64,000 nt of DNA from Aspidapion aeneum (taxonomy: Eukaryota; Arthropoda; Insecta; Coleoptera; Brentidae). Shown here piece after piece: positions 1-10,304 of this stretch. Below the pieces are notes generated by a model, which did not search any database, was not told where the DNA came from, and worked only from the letters and a program-made list of their open reading frames with translations. The DNA is taken from NCBI GenBank assembly GCA_963576565.1, contig OY755038.1:178969452-179033451 (forward strand), written 5' to 3'. Both the position numbers and the translations under genes were made by a program. The stretch's first letter is position 1. Every line of letters begins with the position of its first letter.

Positions 1-430
1 CTCGAGAAAATGTTTGTTTTTCGTTTTTCTTAGAAAATCTTTCTTAAAAAAGCTATGTTGTAACCTATATTAAATCTGATATATTTAAAAAATAGTTTTT
101 GGGAATAGGACAATTTGCCGCTGAACCAACCCCGGGGAGACCCCGATTTAACTTGCCGCCGACCCAATTCACCGCCGTAGTGGTTTAAGTTTGAAATTTT
201 CTTCATTTCTTATTTTCTACAAATATTTTTTAAAAAATCGAAACATTTTTTTTCAAAAAGTACTTTTTCGAAAAACTACTTTTACAACATTGTGTAAATT
301 TTTTTTGTGAAAAATGGTGGTGTCTCTACGGGTTACAATTTGATTGCGATAATTTGACCAAGGGTAGGTTTATTACCAATTTTTATTTCCCAAAAGGAGG
401 ATCGGAAAGCTTACTTACCAAAAAATAAGT
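1..430. other. Unassigned AT-rich stretch with a short GC-rich island
   Basis: No coding signal is visible. Positions 107-180 form a GC-richer patch with repeated 'ccgccg/ttgccgcc' wording inside otherwise AT-rich DNA. This resembles in style, but does not clearly match, the GC-rich ends of the foldback element at 13849-17018. Confidence 0.5.
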
Positions 431-1300
431 TATACGCGCAAAATGATGGCCAGTGTTAGCAAACATCTACATGGAGTGGTTCGAAGATTATGTGATCAAT
501 ACAGCAAGAGCTAAGTCAAAATTATGGCTACGATACATGGATGACACATTTATTATATGGCCAGAAAATGATGACGAACTACAGAATTTTCTACACCATC
601 TGAACGGTATTCAACCAACAATCAAATGCACAATGGAGATTGAGAAAGATTCGGCCCTACCTTTTTTGGATGTTCTTATCAAACGAATGGACAGAAACAT
701 TCAAACCACTGTATATAGGAAACCTACTTACAACAAAACGGTTACACCGAGAAACTAAATAAACTCAACGATCTCTAAAGTTAAAAACAAACCAAATGTA
801 GCAAATTCTCAAAAAATAATAATTCGATGGGTGTTATTAACATTCCATTTGTTCAAGGAATTTCAAAAAATATAAGATGAATATAATATAAAAACAGTAT
901 TTTCATCCGAAAATACGATAAGGAGTTTTGTAACTAAAACAAAACCAGAAAATCCCAAATATTAAGGAATGTAACCAAATCTCGTGTGAGTATGGTAAAT
1001 CATGTGTAGATGAAATGAAGCGGCCTCTTCAGGTTAGAGTAAATGAACACCTAAAAAGTACCCAATTATGGGATATTGAAAAATCCGGTTTAGCGGATCA
1101 TGCATGGTCAAATGATCACATGATTCAATGGTCTGAAGCTAAAGTTTTGCATAAGGAGTCACATTAGCGAAAACGAAAATTTATTAAGGGTGCGTTTATA
1201 ATGCAGAATAAAGAAGTTTTCAGTCAACCAAGCACAGACATACCAAACATATGAAAACCACAGCTTAAGGAAAACAAGCGTCTTAGAATGAAAAACGGGG
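431..1300 (+). pseudogene. Penelope-like element remnant (copy 1): RT C-terminal half and GIY-YIG endonuclease
   Basis: The longest open piece is 453-758 (101 codons). It contains the Penelope RT catalytic block RYMDDTFIIWP, then a stretch ending LPFLDVLIKR and the VYRKPT motif, in the order known for Penelope-like reverse transcriptases. After a stop, discontinuous frames from about 961 to 1260 read PLQVRVNEHL, then a GLADHAWSNDH-like block, then NIWKPQ-like wording with stops. This matches the GIY-YIG nuclease found at the C-terminus of canonical PLEs; the GIY and YIG motifs themselves are eroded. The RT N-terminus, including the GLPKIHK block, is absent, so the copy is truncated upstream. 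A hammerhead-like motif follows at 1370, as expected for a PLE terminal repeat. The family assignment is firm from motif order. The endonuclease boundaries are approximate. Confidence 0.85.
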
Positions 1301-1369
1301 GCGGGCCGTCACACCCGACTGCACACCAAGTAGGATAAGTAGTAGCCTTTAGACTGGATTATTTAGTTT

Positions 1370-1414
1370 ACACTTGAAAACGGTTAGAGATATTTACTAA
1401 CCGAAACCTCGTGT
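1370..1414 (+). ncRNA. Hammerhead-ribozyme-like motif, type 'cggttag' (decayed), downstream of PLE copy 1
   Basis: The type I layout is visible. Stem I is acac (1370-1373) with gtgt (1411-1414). The core position is occupied by ttgaaaa (consensus CUGANGA, so two substitutions). Stem II is a perfect cggttag/ctaaccg hairpin (1381-1387 with 1397-1403). GAAAC follows at 1403-1407, then ctc where GUC or another cleavable triplet is expected. Minimal hammerheads with almost no stem III are known from animal Penelope-like terminal repeats. The mutated core makes self-cleavage unlikely. A near-identical copy lies on the minus strand at 19170-19214; the two share about 75 bp. Confidence 0.7.
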
Positions 1415-1686
1415 TTAAAATAAATAAAGACAATGGAAATCCGAAGTTTTATTTCTACTCAATCATTTCGAGTTTCAAACAAAAGATTATTTTTTCACTT
1501 ATATAATGGCAATAAGTTTAATGAGGTAGGTCCTCAAGCCGTGAACGGTTAGCCCAGATTTTCCTAAGCTCTAGGGTCGACACTGACAGTAACATGTGTT
1601 TGTATTAAATACAGTGTTGTCTTGTCCGTCGGACTCGTTGTATTGAATTTTTGGTGTTTTTTACTGTGTGTAGAGTTTTATTTTTG
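1415..1686. other. Unassigned; start shared with the minus-strand motif near 19141
   Basis: The first ~25 bases ('ttaaaataaataaagacaatgg') continue the homology with the minus-strand copy ending at 19141. After that no gene or recognisable repeat is seen up to the MITE. Confidence 0.4.
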
Positions 1687-2181
1687 TAAATAAATTGGTA
1701 TAAAAATTTTTTTAAGTCACAAGCTTTTATAAAATGCACTAAAAATTAAAAAATAATTTTCTAACATTCTAATATTATCATAATAATAAAAGCGATGGCC
1801 GACTGATGGAAATTTTGACGATGTTAGCACGATAAGATATCCGCATCAATTAAATATCACTATTTGCAAGAATCAATCTAGCAGAAAAATGCAGAGATAC
1901 CAAACCCACCCAACCCGACCTAAGATACCCCAGCATTTCTCTGACATAGGTATGGCAATGGCATAACATTGTGGCACATCAAACATATCTTTGATAACCT
2001 GCTATGTTGAATATTCTTTAAGTGTTTAGAGCACAACTTTAGATTAACTTATGCTTTGATTTGCGGCCATCGCTTTTATTATTATGATAATATTAGAATG
2101 TTAGAAAATTATATTTTAATTTTTATTGCATATTATAAAAGCATGTGACTTAAAAAAAAATTTACCAATTTATTTTCTACT
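1687..2181. mobile_element. MITE-like element with ~115-bp terminal inverted repeats
   Basis: Positions 1687-1800 and 2065-2181 are near-perfect reverse complements. Both contain the run 'aagcgatggcc' at the inner end and a block around 'ttttctaacattctaat' in the arm. The 264-bp centre has no open frame. Long inverted ends with a non-coding middle indicate a non-autonomous DNA transposon. I cannot define a convincing target duplication because the outer borders fade into T-rich sequence, so superfamily is open. Confidence 0.8.
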
Positions 2182-2279
2182 TTTTAGTCTCAGCTGTCTA
2201 CTCTATTAAATGAAAATATTTGTTTAATAACAGAACAGAAGAGTTTATTCTAGATTTTAATGAAATCGCTGATCGTGAG

Positions 2280-3160
2280 TTGTTTGGAAACTCATTTTTT
2301 TATTGGGGGTAGGAGAGGGTGGGGGTAGAGGTAGACATATATTTTTTGTTTGGGCTGTATTGCCATCGGACCTTTATGCATATACCAAATTTTATAAAGT
2401 CATTTGAAGTGAAGTGAAGGGAGGACATTTTTTTATTATTGTTGTATTGTCATCGGACCACTATATGTATACCAAATTTCATCCAAATCGGATAATGGGA
2501 AGTGTGTCAAAAACACAGTTTTCTATAGATGGGGGTGGGGGTAGAAGTGGTAGGATTTTTTTCTTCAATGTTGTATTGTCATCGGACCACTATATGTATA
2601 ACAAATTTCATCCAAATCCGATAATGGGAAGGGTGTCAAAAACGCATTTTCTATAGAAGGGGGTGGGGGTAGGGGTGGGAGGATATTTTTATTAATGTTG
2701 TATTGTTATCGGACCACTATGTAAATACCAAATTTCATCCAAATCGGATAATGGGAAGTGTGTCAAAAACTCATTTTTCTATGAAAGGGGGTGGGGGTAG
2801 GGGTGGGAGGATATTTTTTTCTTTGTATTGTATTGTCATCGGATCACTATATGTATACCAAATTTCATCCAAATCGGATAACGGGATGTGTCTCAAAAAC
2901 AAATTTTTCTATGGAAGGGGGTGGGGGTAGGAGTGAGAGGATATTTTTTCTTATTGTTATATTATCATCGGACCACTATGTGTATTCCAAATTTCATCCA
3001 AATCGGATAACGGGAAGTGTGTCAAAAACACATTTTTCTATAGAAGAGGTGGGGGTAGGGGTTGGACGGATATTTTTTTCTTAATGTTGTATTGTCATGG
3101 GACCGCTATGTGTGTACCAAATTTCATCCAAATCGGATAATGTGAAGTGTGTCAAAAACG
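2280..3160 (+). repeat. Minisatellite, ~129-bp period, about seven units
   Basis: The phrase 'catcggaccactat' recurs at 2451, 2580, 2707, 2837, 2966 and 3096, giving spacings of 127-130 bp; a degenerate unit precedes the first. Each unit also holds 'accaaatttcatccaaatc' and a G-rich tract 'gggggtgggggtag'. Because 129 is a multiple of three, frames stay open across units and yield repeated KFHPNRI...SVSKT peptides. I regard those as a by-product of the periodicity, not as a gene. It ends in a (gata)-like tract near 3175-3200. Confidence 0.9.
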
Positions 3161-3204
3161 CTTCACAAGATTTGATAGATAGATAGTTAGATAGTTAGAC
3201 AGAA

Positions 3205-3620
3205 CATCTGAAGTTAAATAAAAGCTTGTAAAAAGAACTTAGTTGGACGGAAAAATAAACAAGAAGTGATATGTTGAATGAAAATATTAAGACAATTCAG
3301 CCCAGTTTGGTTTTTGCGAGATGATTCCAGTGACGCAGCTATGTTGCCTTCGCCGGGGATTCTGTAAATTCAGTTTTCAGGAATGACCGCCACAAGTAGG
3401 GAAAATTTACACGGGTTCGGTTGATTTCTTCTCTTTATATTTTTCTTACTCTAAGGTAAAATGTAACATTGCATATTGCTCACATTTTTATTGACCTGGA
3501 TAATTAACTTGTAAGTAGAATTATTTTATATTTTATTATGTATCGTTGACTTCAATTTTTTAATATTTTCAGTACTATTTTCTCTTAAGAAAGTCACAAG
3601 TGTTATCTTATATTGCAGAT
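3205..3620. other. Unassigned stretch upstream of hammerhead-like motif
   Basis: AT-rich, with a GC-richer patch at 3300-3420. No open frame or repeat partner was recognised. It could be terminal-repeat sequence of the element that carries the motif at 3621-3667, but nothing seen here proves it. Confidence 0.35.
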
Positions 3621-3667
3621 TTCCCCTTGAAGATGGAAATATAAAATTTCCGAAACGCGTCGGGGTA
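3621..3667 (+). ncRNA. Hammerhead-ribozyme-like motif, GAAACGCGTC type
   Basis: Stem I is cccc/gggg (3623-3626 with 3662-3665). The core is ttgaaga (3627-3633), one substitution (C3 to T) from CUGANGA. Stem II is ggaaat/atttcc (3635-3640 with 3646-3651) with a short AT loop. Then GAAAC (3652-3656), a palindromic acgcgt and the cleavable triplet GTC (3659-3661). The acgcgt block gives a two-base-pair stem III in a monomer, or six pairs if two copies dimerise, as known for Penelope-type hammerheads. The C3 change predicts little or no activity. Confidence 0.72.
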
Positions 3668-3720
3668 TGAATAGGAATATATAATCTATTCAAAAAAATT
3701 TTGTGGAGTTTAGGATTTTT

Positions 3721-4751
3721 TCACTCCTTTTCCAAAATTACAAAGATGCTCCACGACGGAGAATTCAAACAATATAGGATTTCATTCTGGTCTGCATTGT
3801 TGACTTCTAATTGATAGCGTGGAGTTGACTGTGTTAGTTTTGAAATGACTAACATATTTACTTTAAGTGAAAAGTTGCTTGGAAAGCGGGGTTTAATATG
3901 CAAGTTTATTGCAGAGGATCAGACTTGTGGGTTGCCATCTCCTATGCCTGAAATTTCTGCCCTGATTTTTTGGTGTGTAAGATTGAGGCGCTGGGCTGCT
4001 TCTTCTGTGATGAAGGCTGATTGTGACCCTTGGTCAATAAGGACACGTAAATATTGGTTTGTGCATGCTATTGCTATCCCAACCAATGCTGTTGCCAGTA
4101 ATACATTTTCTTCTTTGTCTTCTTCGTAATAGTTTGAAGTATTTTGTCTTTGTGGATGCCTTTGATCGTTTTTTCTTGCGTTAGATCGTGTTTGATTCAG
4201 TGAGTTGCTAAAGTTTCTTTAGTATGATGATGCTTTCTGCAGACATTGCATGTGAGATTGCTGAAGCATCTAGTATTTTTATCATGGTTAAGGCAATTTG
4301 AAGAAAGAATTTTTCTTTGAACAAATCGGTTTCTTTCTTCTACTGATAGTCTTCTAAAACTATGGCAGTGGTATATTGCCTGACCTTCTGTGCAAGATGG
4401 GCAGGTTGAATTATTTCTGTGATTCAGGCTTCTCTGAAGGAATTCCATAAATTGTTTGTTGGCTTGGATTTTGTGTTGTCTGCAAGGGATTGCTCATACA
4501 ATTTGTTTGTCTCTGAACCCCATTTCCGACTAATTAATCGGATGATAATCGGACCCCAGGCATGTGTGCTGATTTCTATGTTTTCCAGTCCTCGAGTGCA
4601 TTATTTGATGACGTCATGTAAGAGCTTCAACTTCTCTATGTTTGCTTCTAAAATGGTTGGAAGGTCCAATAACTTGTCTATCAGTTTAGTTGCGAATAGA
4701 CGTCTGTTTTCATATCTGTTGCGGAGGAGTTCCCATGCTGTTCGTGTCTAA
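3721..4751 (-). pseudogene. Old BEL/Pao retrotransposon relic: Gag C-terminus, zinc knuckles, protease
   Basis: Read on the minus strand, the order is as follows. From about 4740 to 4450 comes a Gag stretch with KLKLLHDVIK, THAWGPIIIRLIS and NLWNSFRE wording, as in BEL Gag (DUF1759 type). At 4448-4197 there is an 83-codon open piece with CPSC, LSVEERNRFV, a degenerate second knuckle and CNVCRKHHHT. At about 4130-3950 the protease follows with LIDQGSQSAFITEEAAQRL (D-Q-G-S in place of the usual D-S-G-S). The relic fades out near 3721. Stops and frameshifts separate the parts and no RT or integrase is present. It is much older than, and different in sequence from, the BEL element at 51535-58698. 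Open frames on the plus strand here are antisense shadows. Confidence 0.85.
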
Positions 4752-4839
4752 GACAATTTTTGGTCTAGCATACCTGCTAGCAGAGCGTGAGTCTATGACA
4801 ACTATTCTTTAACTTTATTTTTTTTATAATAGTTCTTAC

Positions 4840-4985
4840 CGAGGTTCTTACTCAAAACCTATAGCAGGTGCTTCGTCTGGTTATAGGTCTTTTACTCAAA
4901 ACTCGTAGCAAGTGTCTACTGGTTACGAGTTCTTCTTTTCGACACACAGCAAGTGCACTAGTCTGATTGTAAGTCACCTTTAACA
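4840..4985. repeat. Imperfect short tandem repeat, ~57-60 bp unit
   Basis: The pattern 'actcaaaac...tagcaagtg...ggttat/acgagt' appears two to three times (around 4851, 4894 and 4940) with many differences. It sits just upstream (minus-strand sense) of the BEL relic and might be leader or LTR sequence of that relic; this is a guess. Confidence 0.5.
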
Positions 4986-5099
4986 TTCCTTCTGCCTTAT
5001 TGCAAGTGTCGTGACATAAGTCCGTGTGGTTATAAGGCCCCTTTTTCTCCTCCACTCTAACAATCAAGAGTCTCAAAGTAAATTAGCCTTAGAGCGACA

Positions 5100-6270
5100 A
5101 GCCTAAAGCTGCACACTGTATAACGAAATTAACAAAAAAAAACTGCACTAACTTCTATTAAACGGCAGCTATTAAAACAACATTGCTGGGAAATTTAATT
5201 CAATCGTTAGTAAACACCCTGTCGTCGGTGTTTTCTTCTAAGGTAAGATAACTGCACGTCTATTACTATTTTATGATGGGCCCAAAAAAGGGCTGAAATA
5301 GAGAGGCACTAAACTCGCTATACTTTGATTCTATCGCGGCTGGTCAAAATTGTGGTGACAGTTATTGGTATTTTTAATGGAAAGGAAAGAAAATCTCAGA
5401 CTATACTCTAATGCAAAAGTAATGGTTTAAGACCCTGAATGGTTTTTGACAATTTACTTCATCCCAAATTTAATTAAAAAAACTGACAAAAACACAAAGT
5501 TTACAAGCACAAGTGGCTAAATGGTAGATTTAGAATTGGACTATACGGGGTGTCCCATAACTTAGGGGCCATAGGGCAGCAGGTGATAGAGGAGGTTATT
5601 TCCGATAAAAAAGTTTATATAACATGGGGGTCAACACACATCTGTTTTTAGGATATAGGATTTTTAAAGTTAGAGGAGTGGGGGGAAAAGGGTTTTATAA
5701 AAAAAGAAAAACTGTCACAGCCAACTTAATACCCAACTCTTTGTGATTCAGATATGTATTTTTTTTTTTTAATTACAAGTTGAGGAGATACAGGCTGTCA
5801 AAGTAAACTCGAAAAATTTATAAAAACTAATAATTAAATTTTTTAAAAATTTTCGCTTACTGATTCTTTAAAAAAATATTAATAATATTTTATTATTATG
5901 TCCCCCTAGAAACTTAATTTTATTAAAAAAAAATATTTTTAAAAAAATTTGTGAGAAATATTCAGGATAATTATAAAATGTTAGATTTTTTCTAACAACG
6001 CGACCGTTCCCGGGTTAAGTCAGCTTTGTGCTACTTCGGTACAAAGCCTTTCATCCTGCGACTGGAACAGGCTGTATCTTTTTTGCCCAATTGCAAGTTT
6101 TTTTTAAATAAAAAAAATACTTTTTCATTCGTTTTTAAATTATTTATATTTGTATTAAAAATGAACTATTTGAAATAATATGTCTCTTACATGTACTAAT
6201 TAGATTTTGGTCCAAGTCCATGTATACTAATGACATTTTATTGACAATTAATTTTTTTTTAATGTTAAGT
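5100..6270. other. Unassigned AT-rich stretch
   Basis: No gene recognised. Position 5548 onward reads 'ggggtgtcccataa', a phrase frequent at the ends of arthropod MITEs, but I found no inverted partner nearby. A GC-richer patch at 6000-6080 stands alone. Confidence 0.4.
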
Positions 6271-6453
6271 TTTTAGCGGGGCATCGCATCAATATGCAAA
6301 ATATAGTAGACTACATGTTGCTCAATAATTTATCACTTCGTAGGAGCTTTAGTTTTTGAGATATTTACAAAAAACTGTTTTCAAGGCTGTTATATTATGA
6401 CTTCACTTAAAATGTGCTAATAGGCTAGCTAGGAAGGTATCAGATCCATTTAT
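6271..6453 (-). repeat. Dispersed repeat DR1, copy 1 (minus, partial)
   Basis: The reverse complement matches the first half of the copies at 8011-8410, 47636-47847 and 61166-61670. Shared landmarks are 'ggatctgataccttcctag', 'agcacattttaagtgaag', 'gaaaacagttttttgtaaat' and 'gcatattgatgcgatg'. No open frame. The family looks like a dispersed non-coding element. Confidence 0.8.
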
Positions 6454-7226
6454 ATTTTTAATGTTAGACCAATTTAATAAAACTTTTTAATACTTTTTAC
6501 TAGAGACCTTGTATGTATGACATATTTTTACTAAAGAGAGACACGACAAGCCCACCAAAGGCAATGAAATTAACAATTTTTGGTTATGTTATTTTCCTGC
6601 CAAATTCATTGGCGTTTCACTAAAATAATTTAAATGGTCAGCGGTGAGTGATCATCATGTAACATATAAACAAACATGGTTTTGTTATAAAACATTTATT
6701 TTTATTTTCCAACGTCTATGAATTAACAAGGACAGAAGGTGCGTCTCCCTCTAAACATCGCTAGAGTATAGAGGACTGATATTTTCATCCTTTGATTTTG
6801 ACTTAAATAAATTTGACTTTCAAGAGTTTTTCATACAGGGTCTCTACTTTTTACTTCGGTCTTCTATTATGATAATGTTTGAAATAAATTACTCAAAAAG
6901 TATGCTTACGATAAATCTGCTATGCCGCTCCGCGTCCGTCGCGCCATGCTTTATGTCGTAAACGACGAATTATTAAATTTGATAGCTTAATTACCTCTGC
7001 AGATTTTAGATCGCAATAAACCTATAGAGGAAGCGAGTGTGTTGCCAATGAAAGTAACTAGTAAAAGAGAACCCATTAATTCCAGGCAGGAACATTATTT
7101 ATTGCTATTTTCTTGGAGATTAATCGCTAGATATTATTATTTGTATCATACACTGGATTTAGGTTATTGCTTTAATTTGCTGTAGTAGTTTTCAATTATT
7201 TGGCGGGGCATACGATCATTCAGCTT
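6454..7226. other. Unassigned AT-rich stretch
   Basis: No open frame, inverted end or repeat partner was recognised, apart from ordinary AT-rich runs. Confidence 0.4.
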
Positions 7227-7594
7227 ACACGGTAAAAAATTTTGTCTACAATGATAAGACGTTCTTTTCTTAAACAAATTGTTTTACCTTAAAACAATTT
7301 GTTTTGAATTAAAATATTTCTTTTTAGTTCAACGCAGCGTTTAATCTTGAAACGAGGCTTTATTTTTATTACCTAATTGTTTTGTTTCAGTATACTCCAT
7401 TTTGTAACAAAGCAAATTGTCTTAGATTAATTCAGTTCCAATTTATTATAAAACAATTTCTGTTTTACATTAAAATAAAGAGGCGACATTTTTTTGTGCT
7501 AATTCAAGAAAATATTCTCTTGGTGAATAGGAAAGCAAAAATTATTTTACTTCAAAGCAATTTGCTTTGCTCTAAGACAATTTTTTTGACCCTA
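7227..7594 (+). mobile_element. MITE family M1, copy 1
   Basis: It begins 'acacggtaaaaaattttgtc' and ends with the loose inverted match 'aagacaatttttttgaccct'. The interior is full of 'aaacaatttgttt'-like palindromes. A second copy in opposite orientation is at 8866-9176; the shared block is about 290 bp. A 71-codon open frame inside is AT-driven and not credible as a gene. Confidence 0.75.
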
Positions 7595-7774
7595 TAATTT
7601 TAATTTTATTTTATTGATTGGATTCATCGATTTTAGGTAATAATTATCACTTGATATATTTTTCTTAATATAAAACTTTATGAATGAAACTTGTAGACAA
7701 TGATTGAAACAGAATAAATTTCGTACCTCAATGGTTTTTACTTATTTTAAACAGGTAGTTTGTATGTAAGAGTA
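7595..7774. other. Short unassigned gap
   Basis: AT-rich; no feature seen. Confidence 0.3.
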
Positions 7775-7900
7775 AACTGAAAAATGCTGTCTAAAGACTA
7801 CTACTTATACTACTTAATATTCAGTTAAGTGTGACGGTCCGCCCCCTTAACCCTAAGAGGTTGTTGTTGTAGATTTCTGATTAATTTTTCATTCTTACTA
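7775..7900 (-). repeat. Fragment of the PLE copy 1 family (3' region)
   Basis: Its reverse complement aligns with 1275-1370: 'gaatgaaaaa', a G-rich 'gggggcgg.ccgtcacac' block, then 'ataagtagtag.ctttagac' and 'cagtttac'. It therefore represents the segment just upstream of the hammerhead-like motif of PLE copy 1, and stops at the point where the ribozyme fold would begin. Confidence 0.65.
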
Positions 7901-8010
7901 CAAATATTTACAGCTTTAAAATGCAAACTTCTTATAACTCCTTGTTTCGTAGCAACAGACCAAGTGCAAATTTGATAGAGATAACCTGACAATTAACCCC
8001 CTAGAAAAAA

Positions 8011-8410
8011 TAAATGGATTCATAAAGGATCTGATACCTTCCTAGCCCGTTAGCACACTTCAAGCTATGTTAGCCTTGAAAACAGTTTTATGTAAATATA
8101 TCAGAAACGAAACCTTTTATCAACTATTTAGTAACACAAATAATTGAGAATAATATGTTCTACTATATTCCGAAAACCGCATATTGATGTGATGCTCCGT
8201 TAAAAAGTTAGCAAATTTAAAATTTTTAAAATGTCAAAAAACAGCTCGTTAAAGTATCGAGCACTTTTTTTATGAAAGTCTTATGAAAATGGGTTTTGCC
8301 GTTTAGAAGCTATCGTGTTACGGACAGATATATACACACTCAGACAGACATCACGACGATTTTGCTAAGATAAGTAAAAATACACCAAAATACTGTTTCC
8401 GGGTTATCTA
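8011..8410 (+). repeat. Dispersed repeat DR1, copy 2
   Basis: Shares its whole length with 61166-61670, including the second half 'agctatcgtgttacggacag', 'cagacatcacgacgatttt' and 'aaaatacaccaaaata'. No coding capacity. It is flanked on the right by 8470-8650, which has minus-strand relatives (see separate entry). Confidence 0.8.
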
Positions 8411-8469
8411 AAAAAAAAATCGTCAAAAAGAATACCTTCTTTAGCCATTGCTGCGCGGGCTTGGAAGGT

Positions 8470-8650
8470 AAAAATTATATGGACTTTTAGGTAATAAATA
8501 TCGGGCTAATCGCATAATTACCCCCCCCCCCCTTGAAAAAAATATCATTACATAAATAGTTTTTCGGTCGACCATTACCCCTTCCTTTAGATTTTGGCCC
8601 AGATCCGCGCTTGAAACAAAATGATTAAACTTAATATCCTATGTGTGTAG
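8470..8650. repeat. Dispersed repeat DR2 with poly-C tract
   Basis: Contains 'aataaatatcgggctaatcgc' wording whose reverse complement occurs at 47345-47385, a C12 run at 8521-8532, and 'ggtcgaccattacccctt' matching the reverse complement of 62205-62235. It appears to be one family with copies near 47.3 kb and 62.2 kb. Confidence 0.6.
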
Positions 8651-8865
8651 ATTTTTATTATACCGTGGTTTGAATGTTATTGTTTAGTTGTTTGACACGA
8701 ACATCAAAAAAATGTAAGGCGGAATCTTTTCTAATTTCCATTGCCTACTTGATTGTTGGTCAAATACCGTTAAAATGACTCAGAAGATTCCGCATTTTAT
8801 CATAATATTCTGGCCATATATATAAACATTTCAAAAATAAATATGAGTTCCAACAAAAAATTGGT

Positions 8866-9176
8866 ACACGGTAAAAATAATTATCTTAGATCAAAGCAAG
8901 TTGCTTTGAAGTAAAATAATTTATGCTTTCCTATTCACCAAGAGAATATTTTCTTGATATAGCACAAAAAATGTCTTGCCTTTTATTTTAATGTGAAACA
9001 GAAATTGTTTTATTATAAGTTATTAGTCTAAGGCACCGTTTTCTCTGGAAGCAAAATATTACTTGTATGAAGACAGTTTGCTTTGTTACAAAATGGAGTA
9101 TACTAAATCAAAACAATTAAAGAAGAAAAATAAAGTCTCATTTCAGGATTGAACGCTGCGTTGAACTAAAAAGAAA
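8866..9176 (-). mobile_element. MITE family M1, copy 2 (inverted relative to copy 1)
   Basis: Begins 'acacggtaaaaataatta'. The reverse complement aligns with 7310-7590 through 'ctttcctattcaccaagaga', 'aaatggagtatac' and 'gttcaacgcagcg'-type blocks. The outer ~80 bp seen in copy 1 is missing at the right, where the PLE copy 2 sequence begins, so the end was lost or overwritten. Confidence 0.7.
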
Positions 9177-9229
9177 CATTCAACACAGTAAAGGACTTAG
9201 GTTCGTTATTGCATTAAATTAGACGCAGA

Positions 9230-9866
9230 GACTGGACTATATTGCGACTATAGAGACCGTTACTCTTTCTCAACTTTGGAGAGAAAACGCAACAAAAGGC
9301 AAACATACCGACCAACAACCACGGATCACCTAAAAAGGTGATCCGTGCAACAACCGTAGAAGAACGCATTTATAGTACGTTAAAACAATGTTCAGAATGC
9401 CGTTATATCGCGCCTGACTTCACACCAGTCTAAGGTACCACATTCTTATGGACTACCAAAGATCCACAAGAAGGATATACCACTGCGATCCATCACAAGC
9501 TCCAGAGGTTTACCGACCAGCCTTTGTTGGAGGTATTTGTTAAATATAAATCAACCGTTACAGAATAAGTCCGAATCTTTCATTAAAAAACCCGGAACAT
9601 TTTATCGAAATAAAAAAAATAATCTCTTTAATTAGTAAATATCTACATGAGTTGGTTCGAGGACCATGCAATCGACACAGCATGAGTCAAGCCAAAACAT
9701 ATATGATACATATATGACAGATTTATTATGACCGAAAAATCATAAAAAATGGCAGAAGTTTCTTCATGATATTCGATCAAAAATCAAGTTTGCAATGGAA
9801 ATGGCAAAAAAATGTAGCTTTATACCTTTTTTGGACGTTCTTGTCAAACAAACAGACAGAAACATT
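9230..9866 (+). pseudogene. Penelope-like element remnant (copy 2), RT part before a nested insertion
   Basis: Across shifting frames the stretch contains TVEERI-like wording (9350-9375), then YGLPKIHK (about 9449-9472), a block reading LRPI/LQRFTDQP, NPEHFIEI, and NIYMSWFEDHAIDTA with a decayed catalytic region. It continues to a stretch equivalent to LPFLDVLVKQTDRN of PLE copy 1. These are consecutive Penelope RT blocks, more N-terminal than copy 1 covers. There are many stops, so no function is expected. The frame is interrupted exactly at 9866 by an insertion and resumes at 10305. Confidence 0.8.
9320..9347. repeat. Perfect 12-bp hairpin
   Basis: 'cacggatcacct' is followed after four A by its exact reverse complement. 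The position falls within the PLE copy 2 relic. It may be the footprint of a small inverted insertion; purpose unknown. Confidence 0.7.
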
Positions 9867-10304
9867 TGTATGCACAAGACACACACCATTTTACTAGATT
9901 TTAGGCGCCGGTTTTACTTTTAGCGCATTAAGGATAAAAATGGGAACTAACGCGAGAACCATACAAAATGTCGATTGACACCTACCTTGCTATTTCTCAG
10001 TGATAGAAATTCCATTCGCTGGACGCCCGGGCTTCTACCACAGTTCTTGAGTTGATCGAAATCACTGTGAGGAGTTGATGTGACGGATTGGAATGGATTT
10101 AGGATTGATTGTAGTTTTGGAAAAACCGAGTAAAAACACACCGGTTTCAAATGGAGGTTACGATGAACTCTCTTGTCATCGCACCGGTGGTTGTGCACTT
10201 GCTTTCCGCACATTTTGCGGTGTCACGTGACAACCTGTACGGTTCAGTGCAACGCAATAATTAATATTTAGGAAAATTAATTAATTATTTGGCTGGCACG
10301 TACA
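9867..10304. mobile_element. 438-bp insertion inside PLE copy 2, with 5-bp target duplication
   Basis: The PLE sequence breaks after 'acagaaacatt' (9866) and resumes with 'acattcaaacc' (10305), matching the uninterrupted 'acagaaacattcaaacc' of PLE copy 1 at 691-707. ACATT is duplicated at both borders. The insert starts tgtatgcac and ends cacgtaca, a short inverted match (TGTA...TACA). Its content is GC-richer than its surroundings. An 88-codon minus-strand open frame (10213-9947) resembles nothing I know. It is a small non-autonomous element of unknown class. Confidence 0.75.

Noticed and set aside
3845..4751. Plus-strand open frames of 94 and 110 codons
   Set aside because: They are antisense to the BEL Gag-protease relic, which explains the openness; no motif in the plus sense.
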